Shown piece after piece: positions 24,416 through 38,584 of a stretch of DNA of 54,105 bases (position 1 is the stretch's first letter; each line of letters begins with the position of its first letter). Below the pieces are notes generated by a model, which did not search any database, was not told the origin of the DNA, and saw nothing but the letters and a program-made list of their open reading frames with translations. The DNA is from Clostridiaceae bacterium OM02-2AC (GTDB lineage Bacteria; Bacillota_I; Bacilli_A; Erysipelotrichales; Erysipelotrichaceae), in contig QULU01000034.1 in NCBI GenBank assembly GCA_003481775.1, positions 1 through 54,105 of the forward strand. The letters run 5' to 3'. A program made the position numbers and the translations under genes.

Positions 24416-24805
24416 TTAAAACTGTACCAGATCCCAGAGGTTTCCATACAGATCTTCAAATACAGCAACAGTGCCGTAATCCGTCTCTTTGGGTTCCCGT
24501 ACAAAATGAATGCCGTTTTGCTTCATATCCTTATAATCTCTCTTGAAGTAATACGTCGCAAGAAACAGGAAGACACGGCCACCTGCCTGATCACCGATAC
24601 ATGCCTCCTGTCGTGATTTGGAAGCCTTTGCGAGCAGAATCGTCGTAGCATTTCTTTCCGGCGGTGATACAACAACCCAGCGTTTATCCTGCTGCGGCTG
24701 ATAGGTATCCTCCACAAGGGTGAAATGAAGCTTGTTTGTATAAAATTCGATGGCTTCATCTTAATCACGTACGATAAGCGCAATGTGAACGATTGCTTGT
24801 TTCAC
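24416..24805 (-). pseudogene. VOC/glyoxalase-family protein with internal stop
   Basis: From GTG 24805 (AAGGAGTG upstream) the frame reads KQAIVHIALIVRD, then TAA at 24761-24763 (codon 15), then DEAIEFYTNKLHFTLVEDTY and on to a proper VOC C-terminus (FEDLYGNLWDLVQF). A tyrosine or similar residue is expected at codon 15, so one base change explains the break. The rest, 129 codons in all, is intact and a terminator follows, implying recent decay or a sequencing error. VOC proteins bind metal and act as lyases or resistance proteins. Translation restart at an internal codon would give only a 99-residue fragment. Confidence 0.8.
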
Positions 24806-24809
24806 AGTC

Positions 24810-26990
24810 TCACTCCTTTGCCTTTTGTGCAGCTTCCCAGGCGAGCTGGAAGGCACTCTTTTCCTGCTTTTTTTCCGCCTCCTGCTTTTTATTGAAATCC
24901 TGCAGCTCTGCACGTCCGGCGACATTGCGCTTTTCCTTTAGCTGCTCATTGAAGCGGTCAAATTTCTCGCGGAAGCCGCATACACAGGTATACAGACGCT
25001 TTTCCTTTTCTCCGACTACATTCAGCTTCTTATGACATTTCGGACAGCGGGCATTGCTGGTGAACGACAGATTCTGCTTGTATTTACACGTTGGACTGCT
25101 GCAGGCTAAAAGCTTTCCGCGTTTCCCGTTGATTTCCAGCAGATTGCTGCCGCATTCAGGACATTTTTTCTGCGTCATATTATCATGGCGGTAGCTTGCC
25201 TCACTGTTTTTCACCTTTTCAACCAGGTCACTGGCATAGCTGCGCATTTCCTTCATGAAGCTTTTATCCTTCAGCTTCCCCTTGCTGATTGCGGTAAGCT
25301 TTTCCTCCCAGGTTGCCGTCAATAGCGGAGAGCGAAGCTCCTCTGGTACCAGTGATACCAGCTGGATTCCTTTGCTTAACGGATAGATGGAATTCCCGCG
25401 TTTTTCAATATAGTTGGTTTTGAACAGCTTTTCAATAATATCCGCACGTGTTGCCACGGTACCGATTCCATTCGCATCCTCTAATACAGCCTTCATACGG
25501 CTGTTTTTGATAAATTTCGATGGATGCTCCATAGCCGATAACAGGGTTGCCTCCGTATAGCGTGCCGGTGCCTTGGTAAAATGTGAGGTGATGCGCACAT
25601 CCTTGATTGGATACTGCTGTCCCTTCGCAAGAGATGGCAGATTCTGATCGTCGTCCAGCTCCTCATCCTCATCAAAGCGTTCGTTTTTCTGATAAAGTGC
25701 ACGCCATCCATCCGTTTTCATAATCCTTCCGCTGGCATAAAAGTCCATATGCTCACACACCGCATGAATTTTGGTCTTCTCATATTCACTCGGCATACTC
25801 AGCACAGCCAGAAACCTGCGAACCACCAGATCATAGATTTTCTTTTCATTGGGTGAAAGACGCTGGAGCTCTACATATTCCTCGGTCGGAATGATGGCGT
25901 GATGATCCGATACCTTGCTATCATCCACAAAGCGGCGGCTGATCTTATAGCCGTTTTTCAACAGCTCTTTTGCAAACGGCTCATACACATCAATGCGAAT
26001 TGCCTGCAGCCGTTCCTTCAGTGTCCCTACGATATCCTGACTCAGATAGCGGGAATCGGTACGTGGGTAGGTCAACAGCTTATGTGTTTCATACAGGCTC
26101 TGCATATAATTCAGCGTTTCCTTTGCACTGAAGCCGAAGCGTTGATTGGCATCCCGTTGCAGCTCCGTAAGATCATAGAGCTGTGGCGGCTGTTCCTTGT
26201 GACGCTTACGCTCCACATCCTGAATCGTAATCTGCTTGTGCTTCAGCTGCTTCATGAGCGCATCTGCCTGCTTGCGATCCGCGATGGATGCATTGTTATT
26301 CTTACGATAATCCAGCACAAAGGCACCGGCATCCACACGCAGTGTAAAATATTCCTTCGGCACGAATTTGCGGATTTCTGCTTCCCTGTCCACAATCATA
26401 GCCAGTGTCGGAGTCTGCACACGACCGGCAGAAAGCTGCGCATTAAATTTACAGGTCAGCGCACGGGTGGTATTCAACCCAACGAGCCAGTCTGCCTCAG
26501 CACGGCATACCGCACTGCGATACAGGGGTTCATATTCTTTGGCATCCTTGAGGTGCGCAAAGCCCTCTTTGATCGCCTTATCTGTCTGTGACGAAATCCA
26601 CAGACGCTTCATCGGCTTTCGTACACCTGCCTTTTCAAGAATCCAGCGAGCCACCAGCTCCCCTTCTCTTCCGGCATCCGTAGCGATTACAATATCACGA
26701 ATATCTCCACGGTGCAGCAGGCTCTTTACCAGCTTGTATTGTCGTGCGGTCTGTGCAATCACCTTCAGCTGCATTTTGTCCGGCAGCATTGGAAGGTCCT
26801 GCATATCCCAGGTTTCCAGACGTTTATCATAATCCTGCGGATCTGCCAGCTCTACCAGATGTCCCAGCGCCCAGGACACCACATACTTGTTTCCCTCCAT
26901 ATAGCCGTCCTTTTTTATCGGACAGCCAAGAACTCTTCCCAGCTCTCTTCCTACACTTGGCTTTTCAGCCAGTACAAATGTTTTGCTCAT
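24810..26990 (-). CDS. topB: DNA topoisomerase III
   Basis: Type IA topoisomerase of 726 aa. TOPRIM begins FVLAEKPSVGREL and has DAGREGE (105-111); the nucleophile Tyr308 is in LLTYPRTDSRY. The C-terminal part has zinc-ribbon cysteines (CPECG..CSSPTCKYK and CPKCHKK..CVCGF) and a Lys/Glu-rich tail. It relaxes negative supercoils and decatenates replication intermediates. Start 26990 follows AAGGAGG; the frame extends to 27047 without support. It overlaps the MutS-like gene by four bases. Confidence 0.92.
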   Translation of the reverse strand: MSKTFVLAEKPSVGRELGRVLGCPIKKDGYMEGNKYVVSWALGHLVELADPQDYDKRLETWDMQDLPMLPDKMQLKVIAQTARQYKLVKSLLHRGDIRDIVIATDAGREGELVARWILEKAGVRKPMKRLWISSQTDKAIKEGFAHLKDAKEYEPLYRSAVCRAEADWLVGLNTTRALTCKFNAQLSAGRVQTPTLAMIVDREAEIRKFVPKEYFTLRVDAGAFVLDYRKNNNASIADRKQADALMKQLKHKQITIQDVERKRHKEQPPQLYDLTELQRDANQRFGFSAKETLNYMQSLYETHKLLTYPRTDSRYLSQDIVGTLKERLQAIRIDVYEPFAKELLKNGYKISRRFVDDSKVSDHHAIIPTEEYVELQRLSPNEKKIYDLVVRRFLAVLSMPSEYEKTKIHAVCEHMDFYASGRIMKTDGWRALYQKNERFDEDEELDDDQNLPSLAKGQQYPIKDVRITSHFTKAPARYTEATLLSAMEHPSKFIKNSRMKAVLEDANGIGTVATRADIIEKLFKTNYIEKRGNSIYPLSKGIQLVSLVPEELRSPLLTATWEEKLTAISKGKLKDKSFMKEMRSYASDLVEKVKNSEASYRHDNMTQKKCPECGSNLLEINGKRGKLLACSSPTCKYKQNLSFTSNARCPKCHKKLNVVGEKEKRLYTCVCGFREKFDRFNEQLKEKRNVAGRAELQDFNKKQEAEKKQEKSAFQLAWEAAQKAKE

Positions 26991-28777
26991 ACTTCCTCCT
27001 TGAATCCGGCCAGACGCATCAGCTCTCTGGCATTCGTTGTTGTACATTTCCCTTCTTTCAGCCGATAATCAAAGCAAATGCGATCATTCTCATAATATTC
27101 CGAGAAATGATAATTCACTGCCTGTATGGCTGGGTCGTTGCTCAGCTCACACAATTCAAAATCATGTGTGGAGATCAAGGTAATGATCCATGGCTGATGC
27201 AGATGACGAATCGCACTTGTTGCACAGTAAATGCGATCCGCGCTGTTTGTACCCTTGAAAATCTCATCAATCAAAACTAGCATCGGCTCCTGCCTTCTGC
27301 TTGCCTCATTCATTTGCTGAATACGCAGGATTTCCGCATAAAAGGTGGATATTCCCTCACTTACATTATCATGCACGCGCATCGAGGTAAACAGGTTCAT
27401 ACTGCTTGCACAAAAGGAAGCGGCACAGACACTGGCGCCGGCATGCAGCAGTACAAGATTGATGCCCAGCGTTCGTAAAAAGGTTGTTTTTCCTGACATA
27501 TTGGAGCCGGTTATGATATAGGTGCCGTTATGGATTGTTATGGAATTCGCGACAGCACTGCCCTCCTCCAGCAGCGGATGCACGATACACTCGGCCTTTA
27601 GATAAGGAGGCTCAGGTGTAACATCCGGAATACAGGTTGCTTCTTTTGCCAGATTCAGCTGTGCCAAGGATACATAGCCTTCAATTTCTCCGATATCCTG
27701 CAGCCAGATGCGCAGGGTTCTGCCATAGCGCTGCCTCCACTCCTGCAGAGCTATCACACATTGGAAATCAAGCAATCCAAGGGCGTTGACGAGGAAAAAC
27801 AGGATGCTGTTGGAGCGCAGCTGTACCAGCATCAGTATACGGCGCAGTTTTTTTATAGCAGCACAAGCTTCCTCCACATCCTTACGAATCCTGCATAGAG
27901 CATCACTTTGAAAGGTGGTCTCTTCAATTAAATGAAAGATTCGCTCATAGTCTTCAATCAGATGTGCCAGTGGTGCTACGCTGGACAGCTGCTGGGCATG
28001 CTTCATAAAAAACAGAAGCGAAAGGCACAGTGAAAATGTTGCCAGTATGAGCACGGGGCCATAGTGGATGATACCTGACAGAAAAAGAAACAGTGACATA
28101 AGCGTGAGGGCAGATACAAGCGCACACAGCATACGCACAATGCGCGGATATTGTGCCTGTTCGTCTTCCATATAGCTTAGGATATGTTCCATCGTAGAAC
28201 GTTTTTTTCGCTGCCCATGACGCTCATACAGCTTTAAAAGCTGTGTCAGAGTAAAGGTGAATGTCGTCTTTCGAGCACACTCCTGCACAGCAGCGCTGCG
28301 GCTTTGCAAAGTCCTGCGATCCTGGTGCTGTGCACTGAGAAGCTCAGCCAGTCTGGCTCTTCCATATACGGTTTTGGCCACGCAGAGATACTGATACAGG
28401 CTGGCATCCCCTAGCAGGTCCAGATCATATGCCTGCGTATTCTCCTCATACAGAAATTCAGCTCCGGTATCCTGAAATGCTTTCCATCCATTGTTCTTAC
28501 GCCGCAAGACATCCTGCAGTACCTCCAGCATAACCGCATGGTCTTCTATCTTCTGTTTCAGCGCTCTGTGCTTTGCGGCAACATACAGAAACAGTCCCAG
28601 TGAAAGCACGCAGAGCACATAAAAAAGCTGCTCATAATAATATCCGCGAAACAGGGCAAACAAAGCAATCAGAATCAGAATACCTCGCTGCATCGCATAG
28701 GAAGAGGAACGCTGCTTTAAGCTTCTGTATACAGCCTGTATTTCATCAATTTTCCTTTGTAACGTATCAATCTGCAT
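26987..28777 (-). CDS. Membrane-embedded MutS-like ATPase
   Basis: 596-aa protein with a MutS domain V at the C-terminus: Walker A GSNMSGKT (424-431), Walker B LVLIDEIFKGT (500-510) and the STHDFEL switch region. Unlike MutS or MutS2 it has two pairs of membrane helices (about 32-67 and 217-258) and perhaps one near 325-340, and no mismatch-recognition or Smr domain. Such membrane MutS-like ATPases are widespread in gut Firmicutes but not characterised. It is translationally coupled to topB. Confidence 0.8.
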   Translation of the reverse strand: MQIDTLQRKIDEIQAVYRSLKQRSSSYAMQRGILILIALFALFRGYYYEQLFYVLCVLSLGLFLYVAAKHRALKQKIEDHAVMLEVLQDVLRRKNNGWKAFQDTGAEFLYEENTQAYDLDLLGDASLYQYLCVAKTVYGRARLAELLSAQHQDRRTLQSRSAAVQECARKTTFTFTLTQLLKLYERHGQRKKRSTMEHILSYMEDEQAQYPRIVRMLCALVSALTLMSLFLFLSGIIHYGPVLILATFSLCLSLLFFMKHAQQLSSVAPLAHLIEDYERIFHLIEETTFQSDALCRIRKDVEEACAAIKKLRRILMLVQLRSNSILFFLVNALGLLDFQCVIALQEWRQRYGRTLRIWLQDIGEIEGYVSLAQLNLAKEATCIPDVTPEPPYLKAECIVHPLLEEGSAVANSITIHNGTYIITGSNMSGKTTFLRTLGINLVLLHAGASVCAASFCASSMNLFTSMRVHDNVSEGISTFYAEILRIQQMNEASRRQEPMLVLIDEIFKGTNSADRIYCATSAIRHLHQPWIITLISTHDFELCELSNDPAIQAVNYHFSEYYENDRICFDYRLKEGKCTTTNARELMRLAGFKEEV

Positions 28778-28898
28778 AGCTTCCCTCCTTACATGCTGTT
28801 CATTATATCATACCTTTTCGTGATTCTTGTGTGAGAAACCTAAATTTCCCAGATGAAAACTCTTTCAATTTCATGTATAATAAAAATGGTGATGTAAA

Positions 28899-30158
28899 AT
28901 GAAACTGGAAACACGTGTCCTGCAAAACCTTACACAGCAGCAGAAGCTATCCATTCGGCAGCAGCAGGATCTAAAAATATTGGAAATGAACAATCAGGAG
29001 CTGGAATCCTGGATTGAAGAGGAGCTGGAGAAAAATCCGTTGCTGGAATTTGATGATGCCTATGAAACCGGAGCCGCATCGCACTGCCAGCAGGATTTTG
29101 ATCTGCTTTTGAATTTTGTGACAAACGAGCAGACGCTTGCAGATGTGCTGCAGGAGCAGATTGCCACATGTTTGCATCCACTCCATAAGGAGCTTGCGGA
29201 GTTTATCGTCAATTCACTGGATGGAAACGGCTATCTGCAGCTAAAGGATGAAGATATCCAGCGCATGCTTCCACAGTACAGTCTGGATGACATCGAGGAT
29301 ACGATCAATGAGATACAAACCTTTGAGCCGGCCGGAGTCTGTGCCAGAAGCCTTCAGGAATGCCTGCTGATTCAGCTGTGCTTTGAAGACATCCCCTACT
29401 CCCAGATTGCCATCATGATTGTAAACTACTATTTGAAGGAGGTTAGCGAGAACAAGCTTCCTGCGATTGCAGAGGCGCTGCAGATACCTCTGGAGGATGT
29501 GCTGCAGGCAATCGCCCTGATTCGCTCGCTTGATCCAAAGCCGGGTGCACGCTATGCGACGAGCAGTGCCTATGTGAATCCGGATATGCAGGTAATTGTG
29601 GAGGAGAATGAAATCCATATACAGATGTTTCGCAAAACCTATGGACTACGCATGCAAGCTCCTGTAAAGGATGCAGATGCGGACACAGCAAAATATCTGA
29701 GCCAGCAGCAAAAGCAGGCGGAGGCTCTGCTGGGCAGTATTGAAAAGCGCAATTCCACCATGGAACGCATTATGGAGGTCATTGCCGTTGTACAGCAGGA
29801 TTTCTTTCTGCAGCATGGACAGCTGAAGCCCTTGAATATGAAGGAGATCGCCGCAAAGCTGCATCTGCACGAGTCCACCATATCCCGTGCTGTATCCGGG
29901 AAATCCATCTTATTTGAACAGCAGATTATTCCCTTGAAATTCTTCTTTCCTGCCAGAGTGAATGAAGATACAAGCGCAAACGAGGTTCACCTGCGCCTGC
30001 GCGCACGAATTGATCAGGAGGATAAAAAGAAGCCGTACAGTGACCAGAAGCTGTGTGATCTGTTGAAGGAGGATGGTTTGCATGTATCTCGCAGAACCAT
30101 TGCAAAATACCGGGAGCAGCTGAAAATACCTGCAGCATCAAAGCGCAAGCAGTTCTGA
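28899..30158 (+). CDS. rpoN: RNA polymerase sigma-54 factor
   Basis: 419-aa RpoN. The Gln/Leu-rich activator-binding region (1-50, LTQQQKLSIRQQQDLKIL), core-binding region and C-terminal helix-turn-helix are present; the RpoN box SRRTIAKYRE lies at 397-406, close to the consensus ARRTVAKYRE. It directs transcription from -24/-12 promoters and needs AAA+ activators, none of which are in this window. GGTGATG lies before the ATG and a TATAAT (28875-28880) upstream. Divergent from the MutS-like gene. Confidence 0.95.
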   Translation: MKLETRVLQNLTQQQKLSIRQQQDLKILEMNNQELESWIEEELEKNPLLEFDDAYETGAASHCQQDFDLLLNFVTNEQTLADVLQEQIATCLHPLHKELAEFIVNSLDGNGYLQLKDEDIQRMLPQYSLDDIEDTINEIQTFEPAGVCARSLQECLLIQLCFEDIPYSQIAIMIVNYYLKEVSENKLPAIAEALQIPLEDVLQAIALIRSLDPKPGARYATSSAYVNPDMQVIVEENEIHIQMFRKTYGLRMQAPVKDADADTAKYLSQQQKQAEALLGSIEKRNSTMERIMEVIAVVQQDFFLQHGQLKPLNMKEIAAKLHLHESTISRAVSGKSILFEQQIIPLKFFFPARVNEDTSANEVHLRLRARIDQEDKKKPYSDQKLCDLLKEDGLHVSRRTIAKYREQLKIPAASKRKQF

Positions 30159-30428
30159 TTCCACCAAAAAAAGCTATATGAGATTTGATAACGGATAATG
30201 ATAAAGCTGTAAAATACAAACGAAGACAGAAGGCTCCTGAATCATACAAAGAATTTCATAGTAGCGTGGATTATACTGTGCGCTGCGGTGGCTTAAAAAG
30301 GCCGCTTAAACGCCGGCTTGATCAACAGGATGCTTTGGCTGTAGGCAAGTATTTTGAAGACAAAACAGAGCATATCCCTATTTTTGTCCAAGCAACAACA
30401 CATTCTCAGTTCCTGTTCGTATATCCAT
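30159..30428 (+). other. Region after rpoN with a doubtful 81-codon frame
   Basis: A frame from a TTG at 30185 to 30430 ends at the terminator below, but it has no ribosome site and no recognisable family. It may be a relic or simply the 3' untranslated part of rpoN mRNA. Confidence 0.3.
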
Positions 30429-30470
30429 AAAGCCATCGCAGATTCAAACCGCGATGGCTTTCATTTTTTT
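30429..30470 (+). terminator. Terminator downstream of rpoN
   Basis: AAAGCCATCGC (30429-30439) pairs with GCGATGGCTTT (30451-30461), followed by a T-run. Confidence 0.8.
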
Positions 30471-30706
30471 CAAAGGAAGAAGTGCTATCCCCATATCAGG
30501 CTGGTTCTCTCATGATACGTTGACAATACTAACGTTAACGCTGAAGCTCATTGATCAGCGGCTTTTTGCGTTGCGCAAGAAATCCCTACGATTGTATGCA
30601 AGACCTTTATGCAGGCAGCTGCACGACATGGCCTGCTGTGCATTTGTCCTATACCTTTCAAACGAAAGGGGGATTTCAACACAGTATGTGCATAACACTT
30701 CCTACA

Positions 30707-33199
30707 CTATTTCCTACTATTATTCTCATGTTTTCTGTTGCTTACCAGTACAAGACAGCACAGTACAGACGCCGCTATCCCCAGCATCCAGATTACTGAA
30801 TTTGTAGTGTCCCCAGTTTTAGGAATATTGGAAGAAATCATGCTGATATTTACACTATGGGTTACGCCATCCACGGTGTAGGTAGCCGTCGTTTTTCCTG
30901 TCTGCAATGCTGTAAAGGTATAAACATCACCACTCTGGCTCATTTCCAGCATGTTTTTATCATAGCTCCAGGTGCCCCCTGCCGGCTTCGGTGTCCAGCT
31001 TACACTCTCTCCCACAGACATCGTATGGCTTTTTGGAAGACCGGTAATCGTCTTCTTCTCGCTAACCTTTGCCACAGCAAAAGGTGAAAGACTGCTAAAT
31101 GTGCCGGTTACGGTACCATCCGATACCTTTATCATTCTACGCTCCTCAGTTTTATGATTACAATGAAGAAAATAGACTGTTTCCTCTTCACCTGCTTGCT
31201 GTAGTGGTATGGATACCTCTACCTCTCCCTGATAAGTGCCTGCAGTAAGACTGATATCGTAAAGAGCCATCAGTTCCCCCCTCTTTTGGCGAGCACGGAT
31301 ATCATCACAGGCAGCACAGGTACCTTCTTCATGAAGCCCCTGATTGCGCTTAATACGCAATTCAGCATCGCTGCTAAATACACCATTCACCGTAATGCCG
31401 CTTACTGGATCATTCAAAGATTTATATCGGTAGTTTGTGCCATTTGGAAGAGGTCTTATTTCAATTGTAAATTCCTTCTCATCGCTGCCAGCACTGTTGG
31501 CTGCTCTAAGTGTAAAACGATACGTCCCGGGAATGACTGGCGTTCCCTTAATATGACCGGAAGCGGTAAGCGTCAGTCCGTCCGGAAATCTTCCTTTTAC
31601 CACACTCCATGTAATCGGTGTACTGCCACTTGCCCCAAGCAGCTCTTGATATGCCGCTGTTTCCATCCCGCTTTTCAAAGAAGTGGTTGTTATTTTCGGA
31701 GCAACCTCGACAGGGGTTAAGACAGGTTCAAACACAGCCTTGATCATGGTTGGACCCGTCACTGTATATACTGAGCCTGACTCAAATGTATCCCCGTTCA
31801 CTGTCAGCGAGGAGAGCTGGTAGCCTGCATCAGGATTTCCCCGAATTATAATTTTTTCCTGCTGGACAGCCAAAAATTCAGAGCTGATGGTAGTTTGCCC
31901 AGCGTTATCCTCAATCTCAATCTGTCCGTTTTTTACAGTATCTGATGTTACAACAATCTTCTCCAAAACCTCAATCTGTAAATCTGTGCTTATATTGTCA
32001 ATTGTTAAAACACCTGTTTTCTCATCATAGCTATATCCCCGCTTCTTTTTATCATTGCCTACAATCTCATAAACATGGATATTGCCATGAATTACCCGAT
32101 ACCCTGCATCGGCAGTAAGAGTTATAGATAATGTGCTTCCCGCAACGACACTTCCCGGTGTAGAATTCGCGTTCACATGATCTGCCAGATGATAATCCAC
32201 CTTATGTCCAGGTTCCTGCAATATCCAAGAGCTGGTTTGCTTACTTCGTACGTATGCAAGAGAATATCCATCAGGAAGACTGCTTGCGATGGAATCCAAT
32301 GTGACAAGCCAATCACTGGTTTGCTTATTCGCTAAGACCAAAGGTGTATTTGTATCCCAAGGCTCCCCAGCTTGCTTGAAAAGGACAAATCTGCGGCTTT
32401 CAGCAAAGGCAAGGCTGCCTTCTGTTAAGTCAAGCGTTGAGCCGTTTGCTATTTTGACCGTCCCGCTGAACATAAAATTCCCCCTGATTGCAGCATTCCC
32501 GTTTAGCTGAAGTGTACTGCCTTTATCACCTAAAATATTTCCCTCAATCAAAGCAACATCATCAAGCTGAACCATACCACTTTTAAACATACTAATTGCG
32601 GTGCTAATGTCATCAGAAGTATTGCTTATTGTCCCGTTTCTAATTGTTAATTCTCCATTGGTTACGGCAAGCATACTTTCATATTTCACAGCATCTATTT
32701 TGTCATGGGCTCCCAGTGTAAATCCATTGAGATTTAACGTAAGTGAGGTATTGTATACAACCATATATTTCTTTAGATTCACATTCTTTTTTAATGTGAC
32801 AACGCTTTTGTTAATTGTCACATTTTCACTTCCTCCAAGTGCTGTGGCCAATGTTTGCGCATCGTAAACACTGCCACCCTCTGCCATTCCGGTGGCTGTC
32901 AAGCCATAAACAGCAGGCTCATAACGCAATGGTACAGGTTGCTTGTCATTCACCTCTTGCAGGTTTGGCGACGTATTGCCTGCAGTATCCAAATCGCTTT
33001 TCAGGCGCGATTCACCACAATTCTCATCGTGGATGTGTGTACAGGACCTGCCTGCATTCTCCTTATAGCCGCAGTTCTCATCGTGGATGTGTGTGCACTC
33101 TGTTTCCGATGCGTAGGTCATTTGGGTAAACGGAAGTATCACTGCCAGCAAACACGAACAAAGCACCATGGACAGCCATCGCCTCTGCCATTTTTTCAT
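30707..33199 (-). CDS. Sortase-anchored surface protein
   Basis: 830-aa secreted cell-wall protein. A signal peptide (about 1-31) is followed by two copies of CTHIHDENC (35-43, 53-61), a right-handed beta-helix-like region with short hydrophobic repeats (about 110-260), InlB/B-repeat-like modules with VFEP and NISTDLQIEV strands, a He_PIG-type Ig domain (about 490-580) and an Ig-like tail. The C-terminus has IPKTG (792-796), a membrane helix and a basic tail, so a sortase probably links it to peptidoglycan. IPKTG replaces the usual LPxTG. Probable adhesin; ligand unknown. Two hairpin-forming palindromes lie in the leader. Confidence 0.82.
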   Translation of the reverse strand: MKKWQRRWLSMVLCSCLLAVILPFTQMTYASETECTHIHDENCGYKENAGRSCTHIHDENCGESRLKSDLDTAGNTSPNLQEVNDKQPVPLRYEPAVYGLTATGMAEGGSVYDAQTLATALGGSENVTINKSVVTLKKNVNLKKYMVVYNTSLTLNLNGFTLGAHDKIDAVKYESMLAVTNGELTIRNGTISNTSDDISTAISMFKSGMVQLDDVALIEGNILGDKGSTLQLNGNAAIRGNFMFSGTVKIANGSTLDLTEGSLAFAESRRFVLFKQAGEPWDTNTPLVLANKQTSDWLVTLDSIASSLPDGYSLAYVRSKQTSSWILQEPGHKVDYHLADHVNANSTPGSVVAGSTLSITLTADAGYRVIHGNIHVYEIVGNDKKKRGYSYDEKTGVLTIDNISTDLQIEVLEKIVVTSDTVKNGQIEIEDNAGQTTISSEFLAVQQEKIIIRGNPDAGYQLSSLTVNGDTFESGSVYTVTGPTMIKAVFEPVLTPVEVAPKITTTSLKSGMETAAYQELLGASGSTPITWSVVKGRFPDGLTLTASGHIKGTPVIPGTYRFTLRAANSAGSDEKEFTIEIRPLPNGTNYRYKSLNDPVSGITVNGVFSSDAELRIKRNQGLHEEGTCAACDDIRARQKRGELMALYDISLTAGTYQGEVEVSIPLQQAGEEETVYFLHCNHKTEERRMIKVSDGTVTGTFSSLSPFAVAKVSEKKTITGLPKSHTMSVGESVSWTPKPAGGTWSYDKNMLEMSQSGDVYTFTALQTGKTTATYTVDGVTHSVNISMISSNIPKTGDTTNSVIWMLGIAASVLCCLVLVSNRKHENNSRK

Positions 33200-33257
33200 A
33201 CTAGTTCCTCCTTTTCATCAGACCGCAGCGAGTAATTTCACAAGAGGGCAGTAGGTT

Positions 33258-33286
33258 TTGTCTTGCCTATGGAATAGGTAAGACAA
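33258..33286. repeat. Inverted repeat in the surface-protein leader
   Basis: TTGTCTT-x-CCTA...TAGG-x-AAGACAA around TGGAA, 59 bases or so before the surface-protein start. It overlaps the palindrome next to it by three bases, so the two hairpins compete. Confidence 0.6.
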
Positions 33287-33301
33287 GGGGTATACCCCTT
33301 G
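33284..33301. repeat. Perfect 18-bp palindrome
   Basis: CAAGGGGTATACCCCTTG. Could be an operator or the first hairpin of the surface-protein mRNA leader. Confidence 0.6.
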
Positions 33302-33898
33302 TGAGCGATTTCTGTATACAAGCCAAAGCATGTAACAGCTTACGGTCTTTTACAAATTTATTATCACAAAATCATCCTCGCTATACAATGAAATGTGTTT
33401 AAACCGTTCTTACTGTGTCTAAACCGGAATCATTTCTGCAAACAGGTTGATTTTCATAAGGTGACAATCTAAACAAATCAGCAGCTCAATGGCTTGCGAG
33501 AGGAGAAAAAGGGTATAGCTGCTATGTCTGAGGCACGTGCTGATCCATCAGGAAATTCTGTTCGCTTCAGCATGTAGAAAAAAGGCATCCCAGGCATCAG
33601 CTGACTGCTTTCAAATGAGAATGATCCACATGAAATATAGGATACTTCCTGCTTTTTAAAGACGTACATTTCATTATTTCATGAAGGCTCATGATATTCA
33701 GCACTCGCAAATATACCGTGCATGACTGGCGGCAGGCATATCCATAGCTTGGCGAGATACAGCTGTTGCACATCTGTTTATTTTCTATAGCTTTCTTGCA
33801 TTCATACAGCTTTTTCAACATACTGCTTTCTGAAAATAGCCTAAGGACTGCTATCACCCGTTCAAGGCAATTTAATACTGTACGCTGAAAGAACGTAC
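33302..33898. other. Intergenic region with broken-looking minus-strand frames
   Basis: Two overlapping minus-strand frames (33857-33597, Cys-rich; 33669-33478) lie in different phases and lack ribosome sites. They might be pieces of one frameshifted gene, but no family is recognised. The surface-protein promoter should be at the lower end. Confidence 0.3.
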
Positions 33899-33926
33899 AA
33901 AAGCCGAAGCATGGCGCCCCGGCTTT
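33899..33926 (-). terminator. Terminator of parE-parC
   Basis: AAAGCCG/CGGCTTT hairpin just past the parC stop, followed by TTTT on the minus strand. Confidence 0.7.
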
Positions 33927-33936
33927 CTTTCTTTAT

Positions 33937-38414
<4,478 letters not shown>

Positions 38415-38584
38415 TCAGTTTATCAAATTTAGAACCTTCCTGCAAATAAAATTTAGCTTTAAAGCCCGAATACAGCCTAATTATTATATACTATAAATAT
38501 GAAAATAAGAAGATTTGTTTCTTTTTTCTTTTCCTTATGTGGTTAAGGTGGTAAAATATAGACGAATATGAATGAGGTGAAGCT

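Noticed and set aside
30185..30430. 81-codon frame after rpoN as a gene
   Set aside because: TTG start without ribosome site and no recognised family; kept only as a doubtful region.
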